Assembly: GCF_000515335.1 (NCBI RefSeq)
Contig: NZ_KI911563.1
Coordinates: 3,186,936 to 3,250,935 of the forward strand
Length of the DNA: 64,000 nucleotides
Direction of reading: 5' to 3'
Source of the DNA: Cohnella panacarvi Gsoil 349
GTDB taxonomy: Bacteria > Bacillota > Bacilli > Paenibacillales > Paenibacillaceae
In this document: in pieces, positions 1-9,243 of the stretch
Numbering within the stretch: the stretch's first letter is position 1
Layout of the letters: every line of letters begins with the position of its first letter
Made by a program: the position numbers and the translations under genes
Notes under the pieces: model-generated
Told to the model about the DNA's origin: nothing
Database searches by the model: none
What the model saw: only the letters and a program-made list of their open reading frames with translations

Positions 1-195
1 GCTTGCGATGCCGGGCATATTGTGGTGCTCGGCGAGCCAGTAGCGCTTATAGCCCCATTCTTCGGCATGCCGCGCTAGATCCAGCGAATGGCGGAGCGCG
101 TCGGACGCCGTGCTGCCCGATACGATCGGGGCGAGATCCAAGACGGATAAGGGAACGTCGGCAAGACGTTTAGGCGTTGAAGTAGTGTCGGGCAT
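1..195 (-). CDS. LLM-class flavin-dependent monooxygenase, N-terminal fragment
   Basis: The 65 visible N-terminal residues, cut by the left window edge, include [14 protein letters not shown] followed by a [20 protein letters not shown] segment. That is the signature N-terminus of bacterial luciferase-like monooxygenases of the MsnO8 type (TIM-barrel, FMNH2-dependent). The ATG at 193-195 lies about 11 nt after GGAGG, read on the minus strand. It is divergent from the mhqR operon and shares its intergenic region, so a role in oxidising quinone-like or electrophilic substrates is possible but is inference. The substrate cannot be told from this fragment. Confidence 0.85.
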   Translation of the reverse strand, partial: MPDTTSTPKRLADVPLSVLDLAPIVSGSTASDALRHSLDLARHAEEWGYKRYWLAEHHNMPGIAS

Positions 196-289
196 AAAGC
201 ATTCGGCCTCCGATCGATCAATATAGGTTAATGATTTCCTTGTTTCCTATTATCGAACAGTCGGATAACGAATCGCAAGTTTAGGGGGG

Positions 290-330
290 TTGACAGCCGG
301 CCGATTATCTATTATCTTAAATTTAAGATA
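290..330 (+). promoter_or_regulatory. mhqR promoter with MhqR-type operator
   Basis: TTGACA (290-295), a 17-nt spacer and TATCTT (313-318) form a sigma-A promoter. The -10 is embedded in a perfect 18-bp palindrome, TATCTTAAATTTAAGATA (313-330). It has the same TATCT...AGATA architecture as the known Bacillus subtilis MhqR operator. Binding there would block RNA polymerase directly, so autorepression of the downstream operon is the natural reading. Confidence 0.8.
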
Positions 331-360
331 TTCAATATCAAGACAACAACAAAGGAGCTG

Positions 361-813
361 TTGCCCTTGTACGATAACCACGAAGCATCGCTGAACCTCT
401 ATATCGCGCTGAACCGCGCCAGCCAATGGATCAATGCGCATGCGGACCGCGATATCAAGCAATACGGGCTGAACCGCACCGAGTTCGGCGTGCTGGAGCT
501 CCTGTACCATAAAGGCGCGCAGCCGTTGCAACAGATCGGCGGGAAAGTGCTCATGAGCAGCGGCAACATTACGTACGTCATCGATAAGCTCGAGCAGAAG
601 CGGTTGGTGCGGCGCAACGCCTCGACGGAAGACCGCAGGCTGATCTATGCGGAAATTACCGAGCAAGGCCGACAGTTCATGTCTGAAGCTTTTCCCAACC
701 ACGCGGAAGTCATCGATCGGGTGCTGAGCGCATTGACGGCGGAAGAGAAGGCAACAATGAGCGCATTGTTGAAAAAAACGGGCAAATTCGCCCAAGAGGA
801 GTGGTCTAAATGA
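361..813 (+). CDS. mhqR: MarR-family repressor MhqR (quinone/electrophile sensor)
   Basis: This 150-aa winged-helix protein closely matches my memory of Bacillus subtilis MhqR (YkvE). The N-terminus YDNHEASLNLYIALNRAS, the central TEFGVLELLYHKG and the wing segment YVIDKLEQKRLVRR all fit. In Bacillus, MhqR represses dioxygenase, hydrolase and reductase genes until quinones or diamide appear. The start is TTG at 361 (AAAGGAG at 351-357) or TTG at 367, which has better spacing. The stop overlaps the next start by ATGA, so translation is coupled. The operator palindrome sits just upstream. Confidence 0.9.
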   Translation: MPLYDNHEASLNLYIALNRASQWINAHADRDIKQYGLNRTEFGVLELLYHKGAQPLQQIGGKVLMSSGNITYVIDKLEQKRLVRRNASTEDRRLIYAEITEQGRQFMSEAFPNHAEVIDRVLSALTAEEKATMSALLKKTGKFAQEEWSK

Positions 814-1772
814 CAACGCAACAACGTACGGCAGGCATTCACCACGTCACCGCATTCGTGCAGGACGCGCAGAGAACGGTAGATTTCTACTCGGGGTTCC
901 TCGGACTTCGTCTGGTGAAGAAAACGATCAACTTCGACGCGCCGGAAGTTTATCACCTGTACTTCGGTAACGAAGGCGGAAGTCCGGGCACGGTCATCAC
1001 GTTCTTCCCGTGGAAGGGTTCGCGTCACGGCCGCGTCGGCAGAGGCCAAGTCGGGGTCACGTCTTACGTCGTGCCGGTCGACGCTTTCGATTTCTGGCAG
1101 GAGCGGCTTAGCAAGTTCAGCGTGGATTACAAGGAGGCGACTCGCTTCGGCGAGCAGTACCTGCAGTTCGAGGATCCGGACGGCTTGCGGGTCGAGATCG
1201 TCGCACGGGAGGAAGGCCCGCGCAGTAAGTGGACGTTCGGCGGCGTGCCGGCGGACAAAGCGATCAAAGGCTTCGGCGGAGCGGTGCTGTTCAGCGGCGC
1301 GCCGAACAAAACCGGCAACGTGCTCGAGCAAGTGCTCGGGTTCGAGGTGGAGCGGGAAGACGGAGCGTATAGACGCTACAGAGGAACGGGAGATCTGGGC
1401 AACAAAATCGATATTCTGCTCGATCCCGCAGCGGCGGGAGACGGCGTCGGCGGCTCCGGCACCGTGCACCATATCGCTTGGCGGGCGAAGGACGACGTCG
1501 ATCATGTCGCATACCGGAGCCGCGCCCTGGGCAACGGCATGCAGCCGACGCCGGTCATCGACCGCAACTATTTCAACGCGATTTACTTCCGCGAGCCGGG
1601 AGGCATCCTGTTCGAGATCGCGACCGATCCTCCGGGCTTCGCGCACGATGAATCGTTCGAGACGATGGGCGAGAAGCTCATGCTTCCGTCTTGGTTCGAG
1701 CCGCACCGCGAAGCGATCACGGCTGGGCTGCCTCCGATCGAAGTTCGCGTACTGGAGGGGGCTCGATCATGA
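810..1772 (+). CDS. Ring-cleaving dioxygenase, VOC/glyoxalase fold (MhqA/MhqO-like)
   Basis: This 320-aa protein has two vicinal-oxygen-chelate modules. The first starts with GIHHVTAFV (His11/His12); the second carries TVHHIAW (His220/His221) and GGILFEIATD (Glu269), the usual metal-ligand positions. Family knowledge: such proteins (MhqA, MhqE, MhqO) open the ring of hydroquinone- or catechol-type compounds using Fe(II) or Mn(II). The ATG overlaps the mhqR stop and the TGA overlaps the start of mhqD, so this is a tight operon. Which of the three Bacillus paralogues it matches best needs a tree. Confidence 0.88.
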   Translation: MTTQQRTAGIHHVTAFVQDAQRTVDFYSGFLGLRLVKKTINFDAPEVYHLYFGNEGGSPGTVITFFPWKGSRHGRVGRGQVGVTSYVVPVDAFDFWQERLSKFSVDYKEATRFGEQYLQFEDPDGLRVEIVAREEGPRSKWTFGGVPADKAIKGFGGAVLFSGAPNKTGNVLEQVLGFEVEREDGAYRRYRGTGDLGNKIDILLDPAAAGDGVGGSGTVHHIAWRAKDDVDHVAYRSRALGNGMQPTPVIDRNYFNAIYFREPGGILFEIATDPPGFAHDESFETMGEKLMLPSWFEPHREAITAGLPPIEVRVLEGARS

Positions 1773-2389
1773 AGCATGCTTTTAAGCAGGGGACCAACCC
1801 AAGCGCGCCTACGCTCGTCATCCTTCACGGGACAGGAGGCACGGAGAACGACTTGCTGCCGCTGGCGAACCATATTTCCGCGGAATCGTCGGTGCTCGGC
1901 GTGAGGGGCAACGTTCTCGAGAACGGAATGCCGCGGTTTTTCCGGCGGTTGGCCGAAGGCGTATTCGACGAGGCGGATTTGATCTTCCGCACGAAGGAGC
2001 TGTACGAGTTTCTGGGTACGGCAGCCGTCCAGTACGGCTTCGACCGCGATAACCTCGTAGCCGTCGGTTACTCTAACGGCGCCAATATCGCGGGGAGTCT
2101 GTTGTTTCATTACGCGGATGCTTTCAAAGGCGCGATACTGCACCATCCGATGGTGCCGCTTCGCGGTCTCAAGCTTCCGGATCTATCCGGCATACCCGTG
2201 TTCATCGCGGCAGGCGAGAACGATCCGATCTGCTCGGCGGCAGAGACGGAGGAACTGTCGGCGTTGCTTCGGGAAGCGGGAGCCGAGGTCGACGTGCATT
2301 GGGAGCGTCACGGGCATCGCTTAACGTCGTCCGAGGCGGATGCCGCGGCCGTCTGGTTCGCGCACATGTTCAGAGCGCAAGGAGGATGA
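1769..2389 (+). CDS. mhqD: Carboxylesterase/phospholipase MhqD-like alpha/beta hydrolase
   Basis: A 206-aa hydrolase. HGTGGTENDLL near residue 18 forms the oxyanion region, GYSNGA places the nucleophile at Ser102, and IAAGENDPIC and HGHRL supply the acid and histidine. The ATG at 1769 was chosen over an upstream in-frame start because it follows GGAGGGG (1754-1760) and overlaps the previous stop. In Bacillus, MhqD is co-regulated with a ring-cleaving dioxygenase and is thought to hydrolyse products of quinone breakdown. The real substrate is unknown. Confidence 0.88.
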   Translation: MKHAFKQGTNPSAPTLVILHGTGGTENDLLPLANHISAESSVLGVRGNVLENGMPRFFRRLAEGVFDEADLIFRTKELYEFLGTAAVQYGFDRDNLVAVGYSNGANIAGSLLFHYADAFKGAILHHPMVPLRGLKLPDLSGIPVFIAAGENDPICSAAETEELSALLREAGAEVDVHWERHGHRLTSSEADAAAVWFAHMFRAQGG

Positions 2390-2396
2390 ATCGGCT

Positions 2397-3008
2397 ATGC
2401 AAACGATCGATCCGGCTCAACTGAGCGAGCGGGATAACTATAAGCTGCTGATCGGCAGCATTGTCCCGCGTCCCATTGCCTTCGTTACGACGCTGTCGTC
2501 AGGAGGAGTCGTTAACGCGGCTCCCTACAGCTACTTCAATATCGTGTCGTCTAGCCCGCCGATGCTGTCCGTCTCCGCGCAACGCAAGAACGGAGAACCG
2601 AAGGATACGGCCCGCAACGCGATGGCGACCGGACAGTTCGTCGTCCATATCTCCGACGAGACTTATATCGCGCAGATCAACGAGACGGCGGCTTCGCTGC
2701 CCCCGGACGAAAGCGAAGTCGTTCTGGCGGGATTGACGCCGGTCGCGAGCAGCAAAGTGGCCGTGCCCGGAATCAAAGAAGCACGCATTCGGATGGAATG
2801 CGTGCTGGAGCAGGCGATCCCGCTCGGGGATAAAGACGGCGTGCCCGCCTGCGATCTGCTGATCGGGCGCGTCGTACAATACCATTTCGACTCCGTCGTC
2901 TACAACAACGGCTACATCGACGCCGAAGCGCTGAAGCCGGTGAGCCGTCTGGCGGGAAACACGTACGCGAAGCTCGGAGAGTTGTTCGAGGTTGAGCGTC
3001 CGGGCTAA
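2397..3008 (+). CDS. Flavin reductase-like (DIM6/NTAB) domain protein
   Basis: This 203-aa protein has the FMN-binding split-barrel pattern. IGSIVPRPIAFVTTLSSGG is followed by NAAPYSYFNIVSSSPP, then SAQRKNGEPKDTARNA, and NETAASLPPDESE in the middle. Such proteins supply reduced flavin or act as flavoprotein oxidoreductases. The ATG at 2397 follows GGAGG (2381-2385), eight bases after the mhqD stop, so it is the fourth gene of the MhqR operon. Inference: it provides reducing power to detoxify quinones, or FMNH2 to the divergent monooxygenase. Confidence 0.88.
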   Translation: MQTIDPAQLSERDNYKLLIGSIVPRPIAFVTTLSSGGVVNAAPYSYFNIVSSSPPMLSVSAQRKNGEPKDTARNAMATGQFVVHISDETYIAQINETAASLPPDESEVVLAGLTPVASSKVAVPGIKEARIRMECVLEQAIPLGDKDGVPACDLLIGRVVQYHFDSVVYNNGYIDAEALKPVSRLAGNTYAKLGELFEVERPG

Positions 3009-3013
3009 GCCGC

Positions 3014-3715
3014 CTACAAACCTTTGATCGTCTTTAGATTCGGCTCTCTGCTGCCTTTATGGATCGATAGGTTTGGTCTTGTTCGGAGCGATCTAATAGC
3101 TGTTGCGATCAGGAACTGCGCCGCATAATACGTCGTCATGATCCATATGCCCGAATGAGAGATGTCCTCCACGAACATGTTCCACGACAGAATCGTGTCC
3201 GAGGCAAGGAACAGCAGGCTTCCGGCGATGGCGTAGCGGTTGCCGGACATGATCGCCGACCATGCCATCGCGGCGATCACCGCGATATAGAGCAGCACGG
3301 GCGCGATCAGCCCCGTCTTGTCGTCCTGCCGGAGCGCATCGACTAGCTGCCAAGCGAAGTATCCCGAGTAGAGCGCGATCGGCACGATCGTCGCCGCGCG
3401 AAGAAGAGAGTATCGCCAATGACGGACAAAGGCGTTCAGGTAGCAGAGGTGTCCGATCAAGAAAGCGGTAAGCCCGACGACGAACCAATGCAGCAGGCCG
3501 TCTCCGAGCATGCAGAAGAACAGGCCGGCGAGAACGATTCCATGAGATCGTTCTTTCTGCTGCGCCGACTTTATTCCCTGATACGCATAGAGCAGCATGA
3601 GCCACATCGGGACGAGCTTGAACAATAGCTTGACCGCTTGCGGTTCCGACGGAATCGCGAATATGTATAGTGAACCCATCGCTAGGATCGACAACGGCAG
3701 TCCGTATTTATTCAC
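3014..3715 (-). CDS. YhhN-family integral membrane protein (lysoplasmalogenase-like)
   Basis: A 233-aa polytopic protein with about eight hydrophobic helices. FFCMLGDGLLHW and GHLCYLNAF are the conserved acidic/His positions of the YhhN/TMEM86 family, and LLFLASDTILSWNMF is the C-terminal signature. TMEM86 proteins hydrolyse the vinyl-ether bond of lysoplasmalogen; the bacterial role is less clear. I place the start at GTG 3715 because GGGAGG lies seven bases upstream. A longer in-frame extension to 3862 lacks a comparable ribosome binding site. It ends six bases from the convergent flavin reductase gene. Confidence 0.8.
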   Translation of the reverse strand: MNKYGLPLSILAMGSLYIFAIPSEPQAVKLLFKLVPMWLMLLYAYQGIKSAQQKERSHGIVLAGLFFCMLGDGLLHWFVVGLTAFLIGHLCYLNAFVRHWRYSLLRAATIVPIALYSGYFAWQLVDALRQDDKTGLIAPVLLYIAVIAAMAWSAIMSGNRYAIAGSLLFLASDTILSWNMFVEDISHSGIWIMTTYYAAQFLIATAIRSLRTRPNLSIHKGSREPNLKTIKGL

Positions 3716-3887
3716 CGAATTATCCTCCCGAGCCGAGCGATGCATGAACGCCACGATCCTACATTTTGTTACAAAAGAAGTGGCGTACATATAGGCTTGA
3801 CTGCTCATTCTGGGCGTTAGCCCGCATAGTATGATAAGGATACCACATATCTGAAAGCGCAACCATTAGGCGATTGGAGTGATTGAT

Positions 3888-4400
3888 GTGGGTACCCGGT
3901 TATTGTCCGAGCAATTGATTAGGTCGAGATACCCGCACTTCCGTTATGTGCGCATTCATACGCACGGGAGGAACGCGGCGACGATCTATGCCTGGAACGA
4001 GGATTTACGATTGACCGAGCCGGATAAAGCCGAGCTGAAGCGGTTCGCTTCCGGTTATTTGACCTCCTACGTATGCTTTCAGATCAAGGATTATCCGAGT
4101 CTGAAGACCGACAACGTGCCGGAAGTGTTCGAGCTGCCGGAGCGGATCCTGCAGGCGGCGATGAGTCGGACGCTCGATATTAACGGGATCGTGAACGTCA
4201 TCAACGGCTTGTTCTTGTCGGGCGTGCTGACGTACAGCCGCTACGATCCGATCAAAGGCACGATCTATTTCGACGTGCGAACGACGTGCGCGGTGACGGA
4301 GATCGAGAAGCAGCTGATCGGACGTTACTTGTACGAGATGGTGCCGCTAGGCGCGAATTTCGAGGTAACTTACGTGCAAACGGTTAAGGCTGTCGAGTGA
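3888..4400 (+). CDS. Hypothetical protein, 170 aa
   Basis: I do not recognise the family. The protein is soluble, mixed alpha/beta, without signal peptide or membrane segment. It contains YAWNEDLRLTEPDKAELKRF and a C-terminal ANFEVTYVQTVKAVE. GTG at 3888 is preferred over GTG at 3879, because GGAG (3876-3879) would overlap the earlier codon and is eight bases from the later one. It is monocistronic between the divergent YhhN gene and a convergent small gene. Codon use resembles its neighbours, so it is probably a genuine core gene. Confidence 0.7.
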   Translation: MGTRLLSEQLIRSRYPHFRYVRIHTHGRNAATIYAWNEDLRLTEPDKAELKRFASGYLTSYVCFQIKDYPSLKTDNVPEVFELPERILQAAMSRTLDINGIVNVINGLFLSGVLTYSRYDPIKGTIYFDVRTTCAVTEIEKQLIGRYLYEMVPLGANFEVTYVQTVKAVE

Positions 4401-4454
4401 TCGAAAGCCGCGATCCCGGACAAGGGTTCGCGGCTTGATGTAGGTAAAGATGAA

Positions 4455-4721
4455 TTAGTGTTGAGAGAGATGGGCGAGATAAGGCGTCAAGTCGACATTC
4501 AGGACGGCCGCGAGACGTCTGCCGTATTCGGCATCCACTCTGTATAAATTGCACACCGCGCGAAGCTTCGTCATCTCTTCGACCGAGCTGGCAGTTGTCG
4601 CCAAACTCGGAATGAGCGCCGTCTTTTCCTCGTCGGAGTAGCCGTTCCATTGTTCGGCGGTTAGGCCGACAGCGAGCTTCTGCAACGTCTGGTTGTCTTG
4701 GTTAGTCGTAAAATCCGTCAT
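4455..4721 (-). CDS. Small protein resembling the catalase C-terminal (immune-responsive) domain
   Basis: An 88-aa protein. Its C-terminal half, LRAVCNLYRVDAEYGRRLAA, closely parallels [20 protein letters not shown] of the full catalase encoded at 6165-7754; this is the catalase-related domain seen at catalase C-termini. It has no heme-binding or catalytic part. The ATG at 4721 was chosen because AAGGAG lies just upstream on the minus strand. It is on the same strand as the catalase but is separated from it by a terminator and the 50-bp array. Possible roles are a catalase partner or a degraded domain duplication; both are inference. Confidence 0.7.
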   Translation of the reverse strand: MTDFTTNQDNQTLQKLAVGLTAEQWNGYSDEEKTALIPSLATTASSVEEMTKLRAVCNLYRVDAEYGRRLAAVLNVDLTPYLAHLSQH

Positions 4722-4869
4722 GCGATGCGCTCCTTTCGAATTGGCGGCAAGAAGGTAGAGAGGCTCGTGCAAAGTCGTGTTCGTGCTTGAACATAATGTA
4801 TAACACGTCCTATATTAGAGTCAATATTTAATTATAATAACTATAAATAGGGATCGCGGGGCGGGGACT

Positions 4870-6119
4870 CCGCGAGTCCGCCGGAATAGCGGCACCACAG
4901 GCCGCTAAATCGCAGGATGGCCGCGAGTCTGCCGGAATAGCGGCACCACAGGCCGCTAAATCGCATAATTCCGCGAGTCCGGCGGAATAGCGGTACCACA
5001 GGCCGTTAAATCACAGAACTCCGCGAGTCTGCCGGAATAGAGGCATCACAGGCTGCTAAATCGCATAACTCCGCGAGTCCGCCTGGATAGCGGCACCGCA
5101 TGCCGCTAAATCGCATAATTCCGCGAGTCCGCCTGGATAGCGGCACCGCATGCCGCTAAATCGCATAATTCCGCGAGTCCGCCGGAATAGAGGCATCACA
5201 GGCCGCTAAATCGCAGAATTCCGAGAGTCTGCCGGAATAGAGGCATCACAGGCTGCTAAAACGCATAATTCCGCGAGTCCGACGGAATAGCGGCACCACA
5301 GGCCGCTAAATCGCATAATTCCGCGAGTCCGCCGGAATAACGGTACCATAGGCCGTTAAATCACAGAACTCCGCAGGACTGCCGGAATAGAGGCATCACA
5401 GGCTGCTAAAACGCATAATTCCGCGAGTCCGTCGGAATAGCGGCACCACAGGCCGCTAAATCGCATAATTCCGCGAGTCCGCCGGAATAACGGTACCACA
5501 GGCCGTTAAATCACAGAACTCCGCAGGACTGCCGGAATAGAGGTATCACAGGCTACTAAATCGCAGAACTCCGCGAGTTCGCCGGAATAGAGGCATCACA
5601 GGCCGCAAAATCGCAGAACTCCGCGAGTTCGCCGGAATAGCGGCATCACAGGCCGCAAAATCGCAGAACTCCGCGAGTTCGCCGGAATAGAGGCATCACA
5701 GGCCGCAAAATCGCATAATTCCGCGAGTCCGCCGGAATAGAGGCACCACAGGCCGCAAAATCGCATAATTCCGCGAGTCCGCCGGAATAGAGGCACCACA
5801 GGCCGCAAAATCGCAGAACTCCGCAAGACTGCCGGAATAGAGGCACCACAGGCCGCTAAATCGCATAATTCCGCGAGTCTGCCGGAATAGCGGTACCACA
5901 GGCCGTTAAATCACAGAACTCCGCGAGTCTGCCGGAATAGCGGCACCACAGGCCGCAAAATCGCAGAACTCCGCAAGACTGCCGGAATAGCGGTACCACA
6001 GGCCGTTAAATCACAGAACTCCGCGAGTCCGGCGGAATAGAGGCACCACAGGCTGCTAAATCGCAGAACTCCGCGAGTCCGGCGGAATAGAGGCACCACA
6101 GGCCGCAAAATCGCAAACA
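4870..6119. repeat. Intergenic tandem array, 50-bp unit, about 25 copies
   Basis: Units start with CCGCGAGTCC or a close variant at 4870 and then every 50 bases from 4921 to 6071, with almost no indels (the first unit is 51 bp). Many units carry a hairpin, TAGCGGC / GCCGCTA (for example 5288-5294 with 5302-5308). Some variants keep pairing by matched changes, such as TAACGG (5338-5343) with CCGTTA (5353-5358). Because 50 is not a multiple of three, several minus-strand frames stay open by chance. I see no gene inside. It lies between catalase and the small catalase-domain gene. Confidence 0.95.
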
Positions 6120-6120
6120 G

Positions 6121-6144
6121 CCCCATCTCCAAGTAGAGATGGGG
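6121..6144 (-). terminator. Terminator downstream of catalase
   Basis: A perfect 9-bp inverted repeat, CCCCATCTC (6121-6129) and GAGATGGGG (6136-6144), with a 6-nt loop lies 21 bases after the catalase stop. On the minus strand it is followed by a T-rich stretch. It separates katA from the 50-bp array. Confidence 0.75.
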
Positions 6145-6164
6145 TTATTCAGCATATCCGCCGA

Positions 6165-7754
6165 TCAGTAAGGATCGGCTTCGCGACCTGCCTTGCGGGA
6201 GATGTCGACGCCTTGGTAAGGGTCGATCTGGCCGCTCTCGGCCTTCGTCTGGAGGGCCGCTTGAATGCCTTCGGCCACCCGCTTGCCGTATTCCGGATCG
6301 GCTTCCGTGAAGTAGCCGATCATCCGGTTGCGGATGTCTTCCGTGCATTGCGCCAGCGCGTCGGACAAGTTGGCAACCAGTTCGTCGCGCTCCCAGTCTT
6401 CGAACTCCCGATACGTGCGGCCGGCTTGCTGGAAGTCGTTCGCGCGAGCGATCTTCTTCCGCACGAGGTTCGCGTCGTAATGCGGCTCGTGAGGTTCGCC
6501 CGTCTTCGGCGCTTCGCGGAGACCGCCGAGCGATGACGGCTCGTAATTGACGTGCGGATTCTGGCCGCGTCCGCGCTCCGGCCGGGCTTGCATCTGGCCG
6601 CCGGTCTGGTTCGTCGCGACGTGATTCTTAGCGGCGTTGATCGGCAACTGCAAGTAGTTCGTGCCGACCCGGTAGCGCTGCGTGTCCGAGTAGGAGAACG
6701 TGCGGCCCTGCAGCAGCTTGTCGTCGGAGAAATCGAGTCCGTCCACCAGCACGCCCGTGCCGAACGCCGCTTGCTCCACCTCGACGAAATAGTCGGAGGG
6801 GTTGCGGTTCAGCGTCATTTTGCCGACTTTGAGGAAAGGGAACTGATCTTGCGGCCACAGCTTCGTCGGATCGAGCGGATCGAAGTCCAGCTCTTCGTGG
6901 GCGTCGTCGCTCATGATTTGCACCGAGAGCTCCCATTCCGGATAGTCTCCGTTGTCGATCGCCGTGTATAAGTCGAGCGTGGCGTGGTTGAACGCTTTCG
7001 CCTGGATCTCGTTCGCTTCCGCTTGCGTAAGGTTGCGAATGCCTTGTCCCAACGGCTCCCAGTGATACTTCACGAGCACCGCTTCGCCTGCTTGGTTGAC
7101 CCACTTGTACGTGTTTACGCCGGAGCCTTGCATCTGCCGGTAGTTCGCCGGAATGCCCCAGGGCGAGAACACGAACGTAATCATGTGGGTCGCTTCGGGC
7201 GACATCGATACGAAGTCGAAGAAACGCTGCATATCCTGCACGTTCGTAAGCGGATCCGGTTTGAACGCGTGCACCATGTCCGGGAATTTCATCGCGTCGC
7301 GGATGAAGAAAATTTTCAGGTTGTTGCCGACGAGGTCCCAATTGCCGTCCTCGGTGTAGAACTTCACCGCGAAGCCGCGCGGATCGCGCAGCGTTTCCGG
7401 CGAGTGGCCGCCGTGGATGACGGTCGAGAAGCGGACGAACACCGGCGTCTGCTTGCCGGCTTCCTGGAGCAGCTTCGCGCGGGTGTATTTCGCGATCGGC
7501 TCGTCGCCGACTTTGCCGAACGCCTCGAACATCCCGTGTGCTCCCGCGCCGCGGGCATGCACGACTCGTTCGGGTATTCGTTCCCGGTCGAAGTGCGTGA
7601 TTTTCTCGAAAAAGTGGTAGTTTTCCAGCGTGCTCGGTCCACGGTCGCCGACGGTTCGCAAGTTCTGATTGTCGGTGACGGGGTGGCCTTGCCGCGTCGT
7701 TAGCGTCAATCCATCGGCCGAATGTGCGCTGTTCTTGTCGTTGCTGTTCGCCAT
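6165..7754 (-). CDS. katA: Heme catalase
   Basis: A 529-aa monofunctional heme catalase that disproportionates hydrogen peroxide. HARGAGAHG gives the distal His66, [20 protein letters not shown] contains the active-site Asn, and [12 protein letters not shown] near residue 350 carries the proximal Tyr heme ligand. The C-terminus ends in the catalase-related domain. The length fits small-subunit clade catalases. The ATG at 7754 follows AAAGGA. No clear PerR box is visible upstream. It is transcribed alone, between its own terminator and the hflX terminator. Confidence 0.95.
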   Translation of the reverse strand: MANSNDKNSAHSADGLTLTTRQGHPVTDNQNLRTVGDRGPSTLENYHFFEKITHFDRERIPERVVHARGAGAHGMFEAFGKVGDEPIAKYTRAKLLQEAGKQTPVFVRFSTVIHGGHSPETLRDPRGFAVKFYTEDGNWDLVGNNLKIFFIRDAMKFPDMVHAFKPDPLTNVQDMQRFFDFVSMSPEATHMITFVFSPWGIPANYRQMQGSGVNTYKWVNQAGEAVLVKYHWEPLGQGIRNLTQAEANEIQAKAFNHATLDLYTAIDNGDYPEWELSVQIMSDDAHEELDFDPLDPTKLWPQDQFPFLKVGKMTLNRNPSDYFVEVEQAAFGTGVLVDGLDFSDDKLLQGRTFSYSDTQRYRVGTNYLQLPINAAKNHVATNQTGGQMQARPERGRGQNPHVNYEPSSLGGLREAPKTGEPHEPHYDANLVRKKIARANDFQQAGRTYREFEDWERDELVANLSDALAQCTEDIRNRMIGYFTEADPEYGKRVAEGIQAALQTKAESGQIDPYQGVDISRKAGREADPY

Positions 7755-7870
7755 CGTGCATCCTTTCCGCCTTTCCGTGTATGAGCGTATCGCAGAAAGT
7801 TTTTCCTTTTTTCCCGCGGAATAATCACTAACCAACCGGTATAGCGGCGGTCTCCCTATCCGCAAAGGAA

Positions 7871-7918
7871 AACCCCCGATCGAACTCGGCCTGACGGACG
7901 AGATGGATCGGGGGGGTT
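7871..7918 (-). terminator. hflX terminator
   Basis: AACCCCCGATC (7871-7881) pairs with GATCGGGGGGGTT (7906-7918). On the minus strand the stem ends in a TTTTCC tract. It sits just downstream of the hflX stop and upstream of the catalase start. Confidence 0.8.
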
Positions 7919-7932
7919 CGGTTTCGGATATG

Positions 7933-9204
7933 CTACAAGGTTACGAACTCGGCGGCGTACTTATCGTAATCCGCGATGCGGCAAGTCAACCTCAGTCGCG
8001 TGCCTTGTTCCTCGTGAGTCTGCTCCTCTACGTGCGCATGCTCGTTGAAATAGGCGACGAGCTTCCCTTGTTCGTAGGGGATCAGGATCTCGCAAGACAT
8101 ATAGTCGCGGAAAATCCGATCGCCGATCAGCGAGGATAGCTCCTCCAATCCTGCGCCATCACGCGCGGAGAGGGTGATGTTGTCACCCTCGATTCGAGGA
8201 TAGGCGACTCCTGCCAAGTCGGCTTTGTTGTACACGAGCAGCGTCGGCACATCGCCGGCTCCCAGCTCGAGGAGCGTCTCGCGGGTCACCTCGATTTGCC
8301 GCTCGTGCTCGGGGTTGGCAAGATCGACGACATGCAGCAGCAGATCGGCATCGGCGACTTCCTCGAGCGTGGAGCGGAACGCCTTGACGAGATGATGCGG
8401 CAGCCGGCTGACGAAGCCGACGGTATCGGCGAGCAGGAATGAACGGCGATCCGGCAGCTCGATGCCGCGGACGGAGGTCTCGAGAGTCGCGAACAGCATG
8501 TTTTTCTCGAACACTTCTTTGCCCGCGCCGGAGCCGTAACGTCTCAGCATCGCATTCATAAGGCTCGACTTGCCGGCGTTCGTATAGCCGACGAGACAGA
8601 CGACAGGCACTTCGTTCTTCCGCCGTTGCCCGCGCTGGACGTGGCGGCGGGATACGAGCTTCTCCAGATCCGACTGCAAAGCCGCAATCCGATCCTCGAC
8701 TCTGCGGCGGTCGAGCTCTAGCTTCGTTTCGCCTGATCCCCTGTTCTTGAGGCCGGCTCCGCCGTTTCCGCCTTGGCGGCCGAGCGATTCGCGCAAGCCG
8801 ACCAGGCGCGGCAGCATGTACTGCAGGCGGGCGACCTCTACCTGAAGCTTGGCTTCCCGTGTCTGAGCGCGTTCGGCGAAGATGTCCAGGATGAGAATGG
8901 TGCGATCGATGACTCGCGTATCAAGCTCCGCTTCCAGATTGCGAATTTGAGACGGCGACAGCTCGTCGTTGAAAATCGCGATCTCGGCGTTCGCGGACTG
9001 CAAAAGGGCCGCCAACTCCTTGATTTTACCGCTGCCCATGTAGAGCGCGGAATTGACGCGTTCAGCCTTCTGTTCGATCCGGCCGACGACCTCGATGCCG
9101 CAAGCGTCGGCAAGCTCGCCAAGCTCCTCCATCGCGCTGGCGAAATGGGGACTGCCCGGCAGCTGTACGCCGACGAGCACGGCTTTGTTGTTCGGTTGTT
9201 CCAT
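7933..9204 (-). CDS. hflX: Ribosome-associated GTPase HflX
   Basis: A 423-aa GTPase. An N-terminal HflX domain (VLVGVQLPG, then a region with [16 protein letters not shown] helices and the RGGRG-like glycine patch [20 protein letters not shown]) is followed by the G domain: G1 GYTNAGKSS near residue 206, G3 [10 protein letters not shown] and G4 NKADL. HflX binds stalled or paused 70S ribosomes, splits them and can confer macrolide/lincosamide tolerance. The ATG at 9204 follows GGGAGG. A roughly 350-nt leader with an intrinsic terminator precedes it (see 9244-9553), so expression is probably conditional. Confidence 0.95.
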   Translation of the reverse strand: MEQPNNKAVLVGVQLPGSPHFASAMEELGELADACGIEVVGRIEQKAERVNSALYMGSGKIKELAALLQSANAEIAIFNDELSPSQIRNLEAELDTRVIDRTILILDIFAERAQTREAKLQVEVARLQYMLPRLVGLRESLGRQGGNGGAGLKNRGSGETKLELDRRRVEDRIAALQSDLEKLVSRRHVQRGQRRKNEVPVVCLVGYTNAGKSSLMNAMLRRYGSGAGKEVFEKNMLFATLETSVRGIELPDRRSFLLADTVGFVSRLPHHLVKAFRSTLEEVADADLLLHVVDLANPEHERQIEVTRETLLELGAGDVPTLLVYNKADLAGVAYPRIEGDNITLSARDGAGLEELSSLIGDRIFRDYMSCEILIPYEQGKLVAYFNEHAHVEEQTHEEQGTRLRLTCRIADYDKYAAEFVTL

Positions 9205-9243
9205 ATGCTTTGTTCCTCCCTTAGGGTTCGTTTCGAACGCAAC

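Noticed and set aside
4870-6119. CRISPR array
   Set aside because: Units are continuous tandem copies with no unique spacers, and no cas genes are present.
5596-6132. Several minus-strand ORFs of 67-76 codons in the 50-bp array
   Set aside because: The unit length is not a multiple of three and happens to lack stops in several frames; no ribosome binding site and no non-repeat sequence.
7755-7870. PerR box in front of catalase
   Set aside because: No TTATAATNATTATAA-like palindrome in the upstream region.
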